Below, piece by piece: positions 37,329 through 46,516 of a stretch of 64,000 bases of DNA (position 1 is the stretch's first letter; the number at the start of each line of letters is the position of its first letter). Position numbers and translations under genes: made by a program. Below the pieces are notes generated by a model. That model saw only the letters and a program-made list of their open reading frames with translations, was not told the DNA's origin and did no database searches. This DNA comes from Microcoleus sp. FACHB-68 (GTDB taxonomy: Bacteria; Cyanobacteriota; Cyanobacteriia; Cyanobacteriales; Oscillatoriaceae): the NCBI RefSeq assembly GCF_014695715.1, contig NZ_JACJOT010000018.1:62001-126000 (forward strand), read 5' to 3'.

Positions 37329-38075
37329 TCATTTTGCGAAAGTCGGTTCAGGCATTTCCACCGGCGCACCATCTTGAACTAAGGAAGGCTGCGGTTTCCC
37401 TTGCAAGAAGTTGCCGGCCATTGCCAACATCGCATTTATCTTGCGAGTGCGCCACTCATCAATCAGTGGCTGAACACCGGCAGCCGAAAGCCGACGCTGC
37501 ATTGCTTCATACAGATAAGCAGCATGGCCGGTTTCATCGTTAGCAACGCTGAGCATTCCCTTCTTAAGATTGGCGCTATGGAGATCGTCATCCGGCAGGA
37601 CGTTTGCCATCCGTGCGAAATCTTTGCTGGCATCAAGTTCCAGAATATATGTGCTGGCCATAAACACGTTCCAGTCAATATTCTCAGGCTTGAGCTGCGC
37701 TTGATCGTAACCCTCAAAATAAGCGGCAAAGAAGGGACTGCGCTTGGGTTTGTCTTGCTTGTCAGTTTCTGCCGGTTTGGGCAAATTCTTGAAGTCAATC
37801 ACTTGCTTGTTGAGCTGTTTTAGGGCGTGGGCAAAAATTTGACCGTGACGCTTTTCGTCAGCCGCATGGCGAGCCAATTTTTCCGCAAGCCACGCATCGC
37901 CTTCATCGGCAGCTCGTTTTGAGAGTGTTTCTAAGAAGGGAACTGAGCCGGATTCTGCCAATTGTAGCCCTGCTAGGGTATTGGGTCGAGTCAGAGGATC
38001 TCGTAAATTGCGGGCAGAAATATAGGCGACAGCACCAGAACCCACAAGATGCAGGACATGGGTAAAGAAATTCAT
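37329..38075 (-). CDS. Ferritin-like diiron-type protein
   Basis: A 248-aa helical protein with two ExxH-type metal motifs: DEKRHGQIF (about 72-80) and DETGHAAYL (about 178-186), plus further Glu residues (LAESGSVPFLE, YILELDASKDFA) at the right spacing for a four-helix diiron site. This arrangement recalls ferritin-like oxygenases such as MiaE-type hydroxylases or rubrerythrin relatives; an iron-dependent oxidative role is likely but the substrate is unknown. ATG 38075 has AAAGG upstream. Stands alone between divergent and convergent spacers. Confidence 0.72.
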   Translation of the reverse strand: MNFFTHVLHLVGSGAVAYISARNLRDPLTRPNTLAGLQLAESGSVPFLETLSKRAADEGDAWLAEKLARHAADEKRHGQIFAHALKQLNKQVIDFKNLPKPAETDKQDKPKRSPFFAAYFEGYDQAQLKPENIDWNVFMASTYILELDASKDFARMANVLPDDDLHSANLKKGMLSVANDETGHAAYLYEAMQRRLSAAGVQPLIDEWRTRKINAMLAMAGNFLQGKPQPSLVQDGAPVEMPEPTFAK

Positions 38076-38672
38076 AAAAAACCTTTATTGCTCCAAGGAT
38101 GAGCTGCAGATGTGATTCTCTTCTTAATTTAGAAAATTCTTTGAAAAAAAACATCCCATTTGCCAAGTAATTTACAGCAGATTTAAATCTCTTCCTTTAG
38201 ATTGATTTTTCTAAAGTTTACCTGTACTAAAAAGTCAAAACTTCTTGTCAATCTTCCCTTGGTCAAGCTTCGTAATAGCCCTAGCTGCTAAAATTTCCCT
38301 TTTCCTGTTAATTAGCCAGCGCTTGCTCGCCACCTATTTCAATGCAGTCTAAAATTATCACAGAGCTAATTTTTTCGTGGCCAATCCAACCATTATTTCA
38401 AACTTTAAATAAAACTTTGTCTAAAAAACTAAAAAAAGACTTTAAAATCTCACAGACAAATCCATAAAACCGTTAACTGCATATTCTGTTTGATTTATCT
38501 GCGGTAAAAAAAAAGAATTTTTCCAAAAGTCTATCAAGCTTTAATAAATAGCAATAACTTTTAAACACCCAACCAAAAATCAGATAATTTAGTCAACACG
38601 CCTGAAGCTCGAAATTTCAAACCGGCGATGGAACGGATAGACTGATAAAAAACCTCTTACCCCCGCTATTGA
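38076..38672. other. AT-rich divergent spacer
   Basis: 597 bases between the ferritin-like gene (-) and the CHAT-FHA gene (+). No open frame of note and no RNA gene recognised. It should hold the promoters of both genes; several A- and T-tracts are present but no motif is certain. Confidence 0.5.
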
Positions 38673-40310
38673 ATGTCTCGGTCTGAGAGTCCTTGCCTCA
38701 GCATTTGCATCGCCCGCCTAAAAGCCACTGCCTCGGCAGAACACTTTGCTATCTGGGTTCTCAAAGCGCCTTATCCCGGTGGATACGTCCATCACGATTG
38801 TATGTGGCCGGCAGACTTGAGCCAGACTTGGTACGCTTGGCAACAGCTATTTTCCCTGGAGAGTATACCCTTGCCAGTTGCGGCCACCCAGCCGGCTACA
38901 GTAATTCCTGCCATTCCCCTAGCATCTGCCGGCCAAACAAGCAGTTACAGCGCACGCCTGATGCAACAGCTGGGGTTAAGCCTCTGGCAGTGGCTATTTG
39001 CCGGCATCATCCAAAACAGTTTTGCCCAAAGCCGAGGCATTGCCATTGGACAGGATAAACCCCTGCGACTGCGGCTGGAAATTCGCGATCCAGAATTAAT
39101 TGCTTTGCCTTGGGAAATTATGCAACCCCAAGCCGGCCAACCGGCCATTTCTCTCAATCAGCAGCTTCTGTTTAGCCGTACTGTCAGTGATGTAGACCCC
39201 CTGCCTAACCGCAACCCGGCTCAGTCCTTAAATATTCTGCTCGTTTTAGGAGAGGACGCCCTTAGCTCAGTTGGCGGACAGCAAAACCGGCTGCAACTGC
39301 AACAAGAAGCCGCCGCACTCGCTCAAATTCTAGAACAGTGCCCGCAAGCTGATATCACCGGCGAAGATACTTTTAGTGTCCCTTGCCAAGTCGATACCCT
39401 CATCCAGCCAACTCCAGCCGAATTAATCGAACGTCTGGAAAATGGCAATTACAATATTTTCTTTTATGCCGGTCATGGCGTGCCGGCTCCTGCCGGTGGC
39501 CAACTGCTATTACGTCCCGGCACCACCCTCAGCGGCACAGAATTGGCACAAGTTCTCGTTTCTAGCCGCGTCACCCTAGCCGTGTTTAACGCTTGCTGGG
39601 GCGCTCAAAGTGACCGCTACAATCATGCTCCTAGCCCTCGCAGCAGTTTAGCAGAGGTCTTGATCCATCATGGCGTCCCTGCCGTTTTGGCCATGCGAGA
39701 CTCGATAGCCGACCAAGAAGCCTTGAGCTTTATTCAAGCCTTTGCCCAAGCCTTGGCGGAACGGATGCCGATTGACCGAGCGGCAGCAATCGCCAGACAG
39801 CAGCTACTCACTTTATATAAATTTAATCAGCCGGCTTGGACGCTGCCGGTGCTGTATATGCACCCAGAGTTTCACGGCGAACTGATCGAGCCGGTGGATG
39901 AAGTCTGTACAGAACTTCCCAAAAACTCTACCACCTGGATTGGGCAGTCTATGCCCGGAGCCTTCTTGCGCCCCGTGGGTACGCTAGACAAAGTTTGGCC
40001 AATTCGCGGCGGTTTAATGCGGGTAGGCCGGCTTTGGGAAAACGACTTGGTCATTCAAGAGCGTTGGGTATCTCAAAGACACGCCGAAATCTTCTGCCGC
40101 GATACCGCCTCAAATGGTTATCCGTCACCCTGCTACTTTCTGCGTGATTTTTCTCGCTATGGCACGCTCATTTTATTGCCGGCAGGTTGGCAAAAAATCC
40201 ACCATCAGGAAGTCCCTCTGCAATCAGGTGTTCAGCTAAAATTTGGCAGTTCCCAAGGTCAAACGTGGGATTTTGTGATTGACTCCCCTCAATCATCTAT
40301 TCAAACCTAA
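38673..40310 (+). CDS. CHAT caspase-like protease with C-terminal FHA domain
   Basis: A 545-aa protein. The central CHAT domain has its catalytic pair in FFYAGHGV (His268) and FNACWGAQ (Cys308), preceded by a RDPELIALPWEIM segment and followed by GVPAVLAMRDSIADQEAL. The C-terminal part (about 445-540) is an FHA domain: MRVGRLWENDLVIQERWVSQRHAEIF, with the Gly-Arg and Ser-x-x-His needed to bind phosphothreonine. So a caspase-like peptidase could be targeted by Ser/Thr phosphorylation. No membrane segment. The next gene starts 99 bases downstream and may be its partner. Domain calls are strong; the target is unknown. Confidence 0.88.
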   Translation: MSRSESPCLSICIARLKATASAEHFAIWVLKAPYPGGYVHHDCMWPADLSQTWYAWQQLFSLESIPLPVAATQPATVIPAIPLASAGQTSSYSARLMQQLGLSLWQWLFAGIIQNSFAQSRGIAIGQDKPLRLRLEIRDPELIALPWEIMQPQAGQPAISLNQQLLFSRTVSDVDPLPNRNPAQSLNILLVLGEDALSSVGGQQNRLQLQQEAAALAQILEQCPQADITGEDTFSVPCQVDTLIQPTPAELIERLENGNYNIFFYAGHGVPAPAGGQLLLRPGTTLSGTELAQVLVSSRVTLAVFNACWGAQSDRYNHAPSPRSSLAEVLIHHGVPAVLAMRDSIADQEALSFIQAFAQALAERMPIDRAAAIARQQLLTLYKFNQPAWTLPVLYMHPEFHGELIEPVDEVCTELPKNSTTWIGQSMPGAFLRPVGTLDKVWPIRGGLMRVGRLWENDLVIQERWVSQRHAEIFCRDTASNGYPSPCYFLRDFSRYGTLILLPAGWQKIHHQEVPLQSGVQLKFGSSQGQTWDFVIDSPQSSIQT

Positions 40311-40409
40311 ACAGATTGGGGTAAAGTGCCCTTTATTGCGGAACGGGAAGGACTGAGGGTGTATCCACCCGTACCGAGGCTAATCCTTTCACGCACATCG
40401 CAGCCATTT

Positions 40410-41030
40410 ATGACAAATAAACGCATTCGGCCTGAAAATTACCAGGATTCCCAATCGCAGGCTCAGCTAGAACTGTTAGAAGCGCTTCTACTGACTGATG
40501 TGACCTATCCGTGGAATCCAGCATCCCCTGAGTCAGAAACCTACTTGGCTGCTTTAGAACAAGAGTTTGTGCTTGAAGATTGGCCGGCAGAGGAAGTAGA
40601 GACGCGTTCCCAAGGTTTGTACACTCAACTAGAGCAATTGTGGCCGGTCGCAAGTACCGGCAGCGAGTCTATGCAACCCCTCAGCGAACTTGGCAACGAG
40701 TTGCAGCAGCAGTTTGCAGCTTATCTGCCGGCAAGCTGGCTAGATAGCATCGCCAATCAAGCCCAGCATTTGCTCTCAAGTAACCTATCTGTTGCCGAAA
40801 AGCTCGTACACTGCGTGCAGCAGCTGTTACCTCACTGGGCAGAAGAAGATTTGCAGGTATTAGCTAGACCGATCGCCTACGCCATGCGTGGCAGCGAAGT
40901 TGTCGGTGTAGAATCTACCCTTACCGGCACGCCTCCTGTACCTTGGACAGAGCTATCAGAAATCGAACAAGCTCGCATCACTTTAGCAGTGGCTCGTTAC
41001 GCTCTGACAAAATTACAAACTGAAAAATAA
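40410..41030 (+). CDS. Conserved helical protein of unknown function, next to CHAT-FHA gene
   Basis: About 206 aa, acidic and mainly helical, with no motif I recognise. It opens MTNKRIRPENYQDSQSQAQLELLEALL and has a helical central part (LASWLDSIANQAQHLL-like, ASWLDSIANQ) and the stretch EEDLQVLARPIAYAMRG. ATG 40410 is favoured over a GTG at 40326, whose extra 28 residues look non-coding. It follows the CHAT-FHA gene in the same direction, so it may be a substrate or regulator of it; that is inference from position. Confidence 0.7.
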   Translation: MTNKRIRPENYQDSQSQAQLELLEALLLTDVTYPWNPASPESETYLAALEQEFVLEDWPAEEVETRSQGLYTQLEQLWPVASTGSESMQPLSELGNELQQQFAAYLPASWLDSIANQAQHLLSSNLSVAEKLVHCVQQLLPHWAEEDLQVLARPIAYAMRGSEVVGVESTLTGTPPVPWTELSEIEQARITLAVARYALTKLQTEK

Positions 41031-41077
41031 AGTAACTAAAGTGAGAAGAAAGTCAAGCGTGAAGCGTAAAAAGTTAG

Positions 41078-41266
41078 ATCGAACTACCTTCTCACTTATA
41101 TCAATTTTGGCAACTCAAGGTTCAGATACTCCCAACTCCCCAACTCAGCACTCAAGACTATCGAACTACCTTCTCACTTATATCAATTTTGCTAACTCAG
41201 GGTTCAGATACTCCCAACTCCCCAACTCAGGACTCAGGACTCAGGACTCAGGACTCAGGACTCAGC
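41078..41266. repeat. 82-bp direct repeat followed by five 7-bp repeats
   Basis: Two copies of an about 82-base unit (41078-41159 and from 41160) share ATCGAACTACCTTCTCACTT at their starts and CCCAACTCCCCAACTCA near their ends. The second copy runs into five perfect tandem copies of GACTCAG (41231-41265). The array overlies the end of the PrsW-like gene's downstream region. A frame through it (87 codons) is made of the repeats and is not counted as a gene. Confidence 0.9.
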
Positions 41267-41268
41267 AC

Positions 41269-42612
41269 TCACTTCCCGGAAAGGCGAGTCGCAAAATTTT
41301 GTGAACGCGTGGGAGAAAGTGCCCTCGCTTTGAGAATAGCCGCTGCCAAAAAGGCATAGGAAACCATCCCCACACACGCCAATATCAGCACGCTGATGAA
41401 GCCGGTCGCATTCCAGAGGGCATGAAGTCCAGCTGCTGTGAGGTAGCCCACCGCTAGAATTAGCCAGCGCTGGTTGGGTTTGAGGACACTTAGACCGATG
41501 AAATACCCTAGATAGCCACTGTAAGCCATGTGGCCGGCCACAGAACCTAAAATGCGGGCAATGAGTAACTGCAATCCTGCCAGTTCCCCCAAGTCTTTTC
41601 CCGCTTGCAGGGTGACATTTTGAATAATTTCAGGAACGTATTGCCCTAAAGTTTCCAAGAGGGTAAAGCCAACAGCAGAAGCCGTTCCCAACAAAATGCC
41701 ATCTAGCGGTTCCCAGACTCCCAAACGCTCTCGCCAAGGAGATCGCAGCCAGTAACCGATGAGAACAGCCCCAAGCACCGGCAGCGCTTTGAGCAATTCT
41801 TCCATCAAGCCGGCTCCAAAAAACATTCGCACTAACCGTAAACCGAAGCTTAAAGACTCATGTTCTCCCGGCAAACGTCCGGGTAGAATTTCACGAAATA
41901 CGACAACAAAGCCTGTCAGGATGGGGCTTAGCAGGATTGCTATCGTCAAAAAGCAACAGCCCAAAAGCCACCACCAAGGCTTGTGCTTGCCACAGAGTTG
42001 ATAGACAAAGTAATACGCCACACCGCCCAGGTAAGCTGCCAGCAGCAGGTTAAACGCAGGGGAGTTACCAATCGAGGCAAATAGCAACACTACGAAGGTA
42101 ACCGTAACCGTCGCCGGCACCAAGTAAGCTTTGCTCCTCAATTCCCGGCCTGTTGAGAGAATGGGAAATAATTGGCTTAAAGTTACTGCCTCTGTTTGAT
42201 TATTAATGCCGGCATTCCCCACATTGGCTGCCGGCACAAGCGTAACGGCTGTGTTCTCAAAGATAAATTCTGGGCCATTGACACCCAGGGCAATTCGGTC
42301 GCCGGCTTGCAAAAACCGGCAGCCCTGCAAGCGCTGGCCATTTATATAGGTGCCATTGGCACTATTGAGATCGCAAACTTGCCAACCGCCCAAATTTGAG
42401 CCGGCTTGAATTTGGGGCTGATAGGCAATTGTGGCGTGACGCCGGGACACACCGCCATACAGTCCTGAATCCAAGACAATTTCACAGCTGGGTTCTCGCC
42501 CGATGGCCACCGGCTGTGTCTCAGATAGCGGGTAGAGGAAGGGTTGTGTGCCGGCTGCCACAGTCGTGTTCAGCTGGCGCAAAAATACACGAGATTTCGG
42601 GTAGCCGGTCAT
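41269..42612 (-). CDS. PrsW-family intramembrane metalloprotease with N-terminal FHA domain
   Basis: A 447-aa membrane protein. Residues about 20-115 form an FHA domain (VAIGREPSCEIVL, GGVSRRHATIAYQ, NSANGTYINGQRL). About 8 hydrophobic segments follow. The PrsW catalytic set is visible: EE in FGAGLMEELLKALPVL, His in ILGSVAGHMAYSGYLGYFIG, and a third His in AAGLHALWNATGF. PrsW proteases cut membrane anti-sigma factors in Bacillus. The FHA domain suggests control by phosphothreonine. ATG 42612. It converges on the CHAT-FHA operon across the repeat array. Confidence 0.88.
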   Translation of the reverse strand: MTGYPKSRVFLRQLNTTVAAGTQPFLYPLSETQPVAIGREPSCEIVLDSGLYGGVSRRHATIAYQPQIQAGSNLGGWQVCDLNSANGTYINGQRLQGCRFLQAGDRIALGVNGPEFIFENTAVTLVPAANVGNAGINNQTEAVTLSQLFPILSTGRELRSKAYLVPATVTVTFVVLLFASIGNSPAFNLLLAAYLGGVAYYFVYQLCGKHKPWWWLLGCCFLTIAILLSPILTGFVVVFREILPGRLPGEHESLSFGLRLVRMFFGAGLMEELLKALPVLGAVLIGYWLRSPWRERLGVWEPLDGILLGTASAVGFTLLETLGQYVPEIIQNVTLQAGKDLGELAGLQLLIARILGSVAGHMAYSGYLGYFIGLSVLKPNQRWLILAVGYLTAAGLHALWNATGFISVLILACVGMVSYAFLAAAILKARALSPTRSQNFATRLSGK

Positions 42613-42646
42613 TCCTGTGAAATGCTGCGATCAACAGAACCAAAGC

Positions 42647-42680
42647 GTGAAGCGTGAAATACTTGCACCTCACGCTTCAC
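42647..42680. repeat. Inverted repeat upstream of the PrsW-FHA gene
   Basis: GTGAAGCGTGA (42647-42657) and TCACGCTTCAC (42670-42680) are perfect 11-bp complements with a 12-base loop. Related GTGAAGCGT words occur at 41055-41066. It lies between the small membrane gene and the PrsW-like gene, both on the minus strand. Confidence 0.6.
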
Positions 42681-42705
42681 GTTTAACCCTTCCAGTTTTC
42701 CCAGT

Positions 42706-42909
42706 TTATTGGTTGGCATTCGCGTCCCGCACTGCCGCATAAAAAAGTAACCCCACCGCCGGCACACTAATTGCCAAAATAATGCCGGTGACTGAACTCC
42801 CTAACTGGGGGTGGCCAGAAGACAGCTCAAAAATCGAACCCACTGCAGCAATCGCAGCCACACAGCACGCACCTAGAAACAAAGCACTTTTAGGAGTTCC
42901 TGTCATCAT
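42706..42909 (-). CDS. Small two-helix membrane protein
   Basis: A protein of about 67 aa with two hydrophobic stretches (about 9-26 and 42-60) and a short charged tail (RDANANQ). ATG 42909 or 42906; a GTG precedes. No known domain. It lies upstream of the PrsW-FHA gene in the same direction with the inverted repeat between. Likely real because of balanced codon use and clean membrane topology; function unknown. Confidence 0.6.
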   Translation of the reverse strand: MMTGTPKSALFLGACCVAAIAAVGSIFELSSGHPQLGSSVTGIILAISVPAVGLLFYAAVRDANANQ

Positions 42910-43073
42910 CACAAGCTAAAACCACAAGACTATCAAGAGCCTACCGCATCTAGGTTGCTAAGAAAATTCTGGCAAAAGAGAAACAAGTCAAAGCAAAGTG
43001 AAAAATGCCCTCATTGACAACAGACAAATCAAACAAATCCTCACTTTGCACTTTGTACTTATCCCTAGCCCCT

Positions 43074-43640
43074 TTACAACGCAACAGGTTTAACAGCCCG
43101 ATGGGAAAACTTATGCTTCGTTAGTTCCTCAGTCAGCGCTAGTTGATTTTCTACTCGATCAACAAATAGCACCCCGTTGAGATGATCCATCTCGTGCTGA
43201 ATTGCACGGGACAACATCTCTGTAGCGATGATCATCTGGGGACGCCCCAGCTCGTCTTTATAAGCCACTTCAATCATTTCTGGGCGTTTGACATCCATGT
43301 AAACCCCAGGAATACTCAAACAGCCCTCTTGGAACAGACAAACGTCGTCACTGTACTGCTTGATCGTTGGGTTGATCAGCACCAAAGGCGGTGTGGCTGG
43401 GTTATCCGGTTCGCAGTCCACCACAATCAGTTGTTTTTGAATCCCCACTTGGGGTGCTGCCAAACCAATGCCATCAGCGCTGTACATGGTTTGTAGCATT
43501 TCTTTCACCAGCTGGCGGATTTCCCGATCTACCTTGGCAATCCGTTTGGCATTTTGGCGCAATGCCCGATCCCCTAGATAGTGAATCTCCAGTGGGGGTG
43601 TTTTTAACTTTTTCTTCTCAACCAAAACTTCAGCACTCAT
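43074..43640 (-). CDS. def: Peptide deformylase
   Basis: Removes the formyl group from nascent protein N-termini. All three PDF motifs are intact: GIGLAAPQVG (motif 1), EGCLSIPG (motif 2, Cys metal ligand), and QHEMDHLNG (motif 3, HExxH). About 188 aa from ATG 43640 (MSAEVLVEKKKLKTPP), normal for the family; the frame opens with TTG 43670, which would add ten residues. Single gene on the minus strand. Confidence 0.95.
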   Translation of the reverse strand: MSAEVLVEKKKLKTPPLEIHYLGDRALRQNAKRIAKVDREIRQLVKEMLQTMYSADGIGLAAPQVGIQKQLIVVDCEPDNPATPPLVLINPTIKQYSDDVCLFQEGCLSIPGVYMDVKRPEMIEVAYKDELGRPQMIIATEMLSRAIQHEMDHLNGVLFVDRVENQLALTEELTKHKFSHRAVKPVAL

Positions 43641-44414
43641 GGGCTTTTTATCTGTCACTGTTCCCTTCAATCTTATCTTGACATTTTTCTAGCGCTAAGC
43701 CGGCAGTCTTCACTTTAGGATTTTCCCCCAATTTTTGGGACGGCTGCAACTTGTTCCCGAAGTTTCTCATTAATCTCACTTTGTGGTTCCCCCGGCGTGC
43801 GGGACAGTAGCGGTGGCGATTGCGCTTGAAAATTCAGGCAATTTTGTATCTGCAAGGCTGTTTGTTGCGGATGCTCAGGCCGGCACTTGTCTGTCAGCGG
43901 GCTATATTCCCACAAATTTGGGGAATTGTACCTTAACGAAGCTGTAGACGCTTTAAATGCTTCGATCCTTCTGCAAAAAGTTAGTGTCTCTACAATTTGG
44001 CTATAATTGCCGGCAACGTCTGCAAAGTTTCTGGTCGTAAAAGACCACCCAATCAACCCGCAAGTTATTCTGAATAAATTGCACATATTGAGCTATAAAG
44101 CGATGCGACAACTCCACGCCAGAAAAAGCAGAGGCCGGCATATACAGCGATTGTTGCTTTAACGGCTCATGGGACGCCAAGTGACTGCGAGATGGATTTA
44201 CTCTCAATCAGCGAGGTTGCCGCCCAACTAGGATGTCAGATGCATTAACACACGCTTATTATAACTTTTGAAATCTTATCAGCTTTAATAACTGAGTTGG
44301 AGAAGTTGGAGCTTTTATTTAATTTTATTTAAGCTAAATTAAAAACGAGAGTTAACTTCTATTTAGAAAATAATAAGAGAAACTATAACAGCTTTAATCA
44401 ACCATTTGTTTGAT
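43641..44414. other. Spacer with possible decayed coding sequence
   Basis: About 770 bases. On the minus strand two partly overlapping frames, 44001-44207 and 43715-44086, run on from each other in different frames. The first contains FIAQYVQFIQNNLRVDWVVFY, which vaguely resembles the start of cyanobacterial GAF-type kinases, and then meets a frame change. On the + strand a short frame at 44192 (MDLLSISEVAAQLGC then stop) looks like the beginning of an excisionase-type helix-turn-helix. The 3' 200 bases are AT-rich and must hold the kinase promoter. Called as probable gene debris. Confidence 0.35.
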
Positions 44415-46463
44415 ATGCCTAAAATTTTAGTAGTTGATGATGATTTAACCGTTCAGTTAGTCTTGCGGCACTTACTTGAAGGTGAAAATTGTGAAGTTAG
44501 GGTCGTTGGTGATGGAGAAGAAGCCTTACTCGAAGTCCAAAGATGGCATCCTGATTTAATGATTTGCGATTGGATGATGCCACGTCTCGATGGGTTGGAA
44601 GTATGCCGGCGCGTGAAAACTAATCCAGAACTGGCAACAACCTTTGTAATTCTGCTAACCGCACGGGAACAGGTGTCTGATCGCGTCAGAGGGCTAGATG
44701 CTGGGGCGGATGAATTTCTCACTAAACCCATTGAAGTTGAGGAGTTACTGGCGCGGGTGAGAGCCGGTTTGCGTTCGCGGCAATTAACGCAACAATTAAG
44801 TCAAGCAAACGAACATTTGGCAGCACTGGTGGAAGTACAGCGCCGGTTGCTAGCTTTTAACAGTGATGACAACTGCTACGATCAAATTGTAGAACTGCTG
44901 GGAAAAACTGCCGGTGCCAGCCGTGTTTATGTCATCGAAAACTGCTGGGATACGACAGATAATTTGTTAGCTGGGCAAACTCATCGAGCGTCGATTGTGT
45001 GTGCCCAATGGTTGGCTAATGAAGAAAAAAGTCAATCAAAAAAAAGCAAAACAAAAGATTCTAATCGTTTATCTTCTACTTTATGTTTGTTTCCTCCTCG
45101 GTGGGTAGAAATGCTAGCAAAAGGCGAGATTGTTGCTGGGCCGGCATCTGAGTTTCCCGCTGAAGAACGTCTAATTTTAGAGCCACTGGGTATTGTCAAA
45201 ATTTTGCTTTTGCCTCTCACAGTTAATAAAGAGTATTTCGGTTGTCTCGGCTTTGAACATTGGGATTGTTCAGAAGTTTGGTCTGCCTCAGAAATTGAGT
45301 TTTTACGGGCAGCAGCAGCGGCTGTTTCGTTGCACAAAGAGCGCTCAAAGGCTGTGTCAGCCCTCCGGGAAAGTGAGGCTCGCTATCGGGCTATTGTTGA
45401 GGATCAAACTGAACTTATTTGTCGTTTTGCGCTGGATGGCACGGTGACTTTTGTTAATGACGCTTACTGTCGCTATTTTGGCGTCACTCAAGAGGATCTG
45501 AGAAATAAATATATTCTTACGCTGATTCCTGATATTGAGCGTGATCCTTTTAAATATCCTCTCATTTCTCGCGAACAAAAAGTCGTTTTACCTTCTGGGG
45601 AAGTTCGCACTCAACATTGGACAGGTCGCGCCATTTTTGACTTTTTGGGTCGCTTTATTGAGTATCAAGCTGTGGGTATAGACATTACGGAACGCAAGCG
45701 AGCTGAGGAAGAAACGCTGAAAGCACTTGCTAAAGAAAAAGAACTTGGCGAACTTAAAAATCGCTTGATATCGATGGTTTCCCATGAGTTTCGTACTCCC
45801 TTGACTACTGTACTTTCTTCTGCGGATTTACTGGAATATTACCTGGAACAAGAGCCATTTGAGACTTCTGACAAAAAACTCCTCGAATACATTCAGCGAA
45901 TTCAAATTGCTGCCATTAATATGACAGAATTGTTAGAGGATGTTTTGTTTATTGGTCGGACAGATGCCGACAAACTTCCTTTTAATCCCATGCCGCTGAA
46001 CTTAACACAGTTTTGTAGTCAGTTAGTGGCGGAAATCCAGCTTTGCGTAACAAGCGAACACAAGATTCATTTTGTAGAAACTCACCCAAATATTCTCGCC
46101 ATATCTGAGGTGCCGGCTTGTCTGGACGAAAAGTTACTGCGGCAAATTCTTAGCAATTTGCTCTCGAACGCGCTTAAATATTCTCCTAACGGGGGAGAGG
46201 TTCGGTTGGAACTGATTTATCAGGAGTGCGAGGCAATTTTTCAGATTAAGGATCAGGGTATTGGCATCCCAGATGAGGATATCACTCATCTATTTGAGTC
46301 TTTTCATCGAGCTACAAATGTTGGCAATATTGCTGGGACTGGTTTAGGATTGGCAATTGTCAAACGGTGTGTAGATTTACACGGGGGTGAAATTTCTGTG
46401 GCGAGTAAGGTTGGGATGGGAACGACATTTACTGTGACATTGCCGTTGATGCCCAAGGATTAG
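44415..46463 (+). CDS. Hybrid sensor histidine kinase: REC-GAF-PAS-HisKA-HATPase
   Basis: A 682-aa signalling protein with the receiver first. REC (1-120): ILVVDDD, phospho-acceptor Asp52 in DLMICDWMMP, conserved LTAREQ and FLTKPI. A GAF-like region spans about 140-310, and a PAS domain about 320-440 (ESEARYRAIVEDQTELICRF). HisKA has the phosphoryl His457 in ISMVSHEFRTPLT. The ATPase boxes follow: NLLSNALKYSPNGG (N), DQGIGIPDED (G1), GTGLGLAIVKR (G2). ATG 44415 fits the REC start; TTG 44406 is upstream. No membrane segment: probably a cytosolic phosphorelay sensor. Input signal unknown. Confidence 0.93.
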   Translation: MPKILVVDDDLTVQLVLRHLLEGENCEVRVVGDGEEALLEVQRWHPDLMICDWMMPRLDGLEVCRRVKTNPELATTFVILLTAREQVSDRVRGLDAGADEFLTKPIEVEELLARVRAGLRSRQLTQQLSQANEHLAALVEVQRRLLAFNSDDNCYDQIVELLGKTAGASRVYVIENCWDTTDNLLAGQTHRASIVCAQWLANEEKSQSKKSKTKDSNRLSSTLCLFPPRWVEMLAKGEIVAGPASEFPAEERLILEPLGIVKILLLPLTVNKEYFGCLGFEHWDCSEVWSASEIEFLRAAAAAVSLHKERSKAVSALRESEARYRAIVEDQTELICRFALDGTVTFVNDAYCRYFGVTQEDLRNKYILTLIPDIERDPFKYPLISREQKVVLPSGEVRTQHWTGRAIFDFLGRFIEYQAVGIDITERKRAEEETLKALAKEKELGELKNRLISMVSHEFRTPLTTVLSSADLLEYYLEQEPFETSDKKLLEYIQRIQIAAINMTELLEDVLFIGRTDADKLPFNPMPLNLTQFCSQLVAEIQLCVTSEHKIHFVETHPNILAISEVPACLDEKLLRQILSNLLSNALKYSPNGGEVRLELIYQECEAIFQIKDQGIGIPDEDITHLFESFHRATNVGNIAGTGLGLAIVKRCVDLHGGEISVASKVGMGTTFTVTLPLMPKD

Positions 46464-46516
46464 TTTTACATTTTTCATAGATCTACTGCAATTAGAATTT
46501 AATAAAAAAATATTTA

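Noticed and set aside
41078-41266. CRISPR array
   Set aside because: Only two long direct copies and a heptamer run, without unique spacers.
41041-41304. 87-codon frame across the repeat array
   Set aside because: Protein would be made of the direct and heptamer repeats; it is a by-product of the repeats.
45032-45337. Minus-strand frame inside the hybrid kinase gene
   Set aside because: Opposite-strand shadow of a well-supported coding region.
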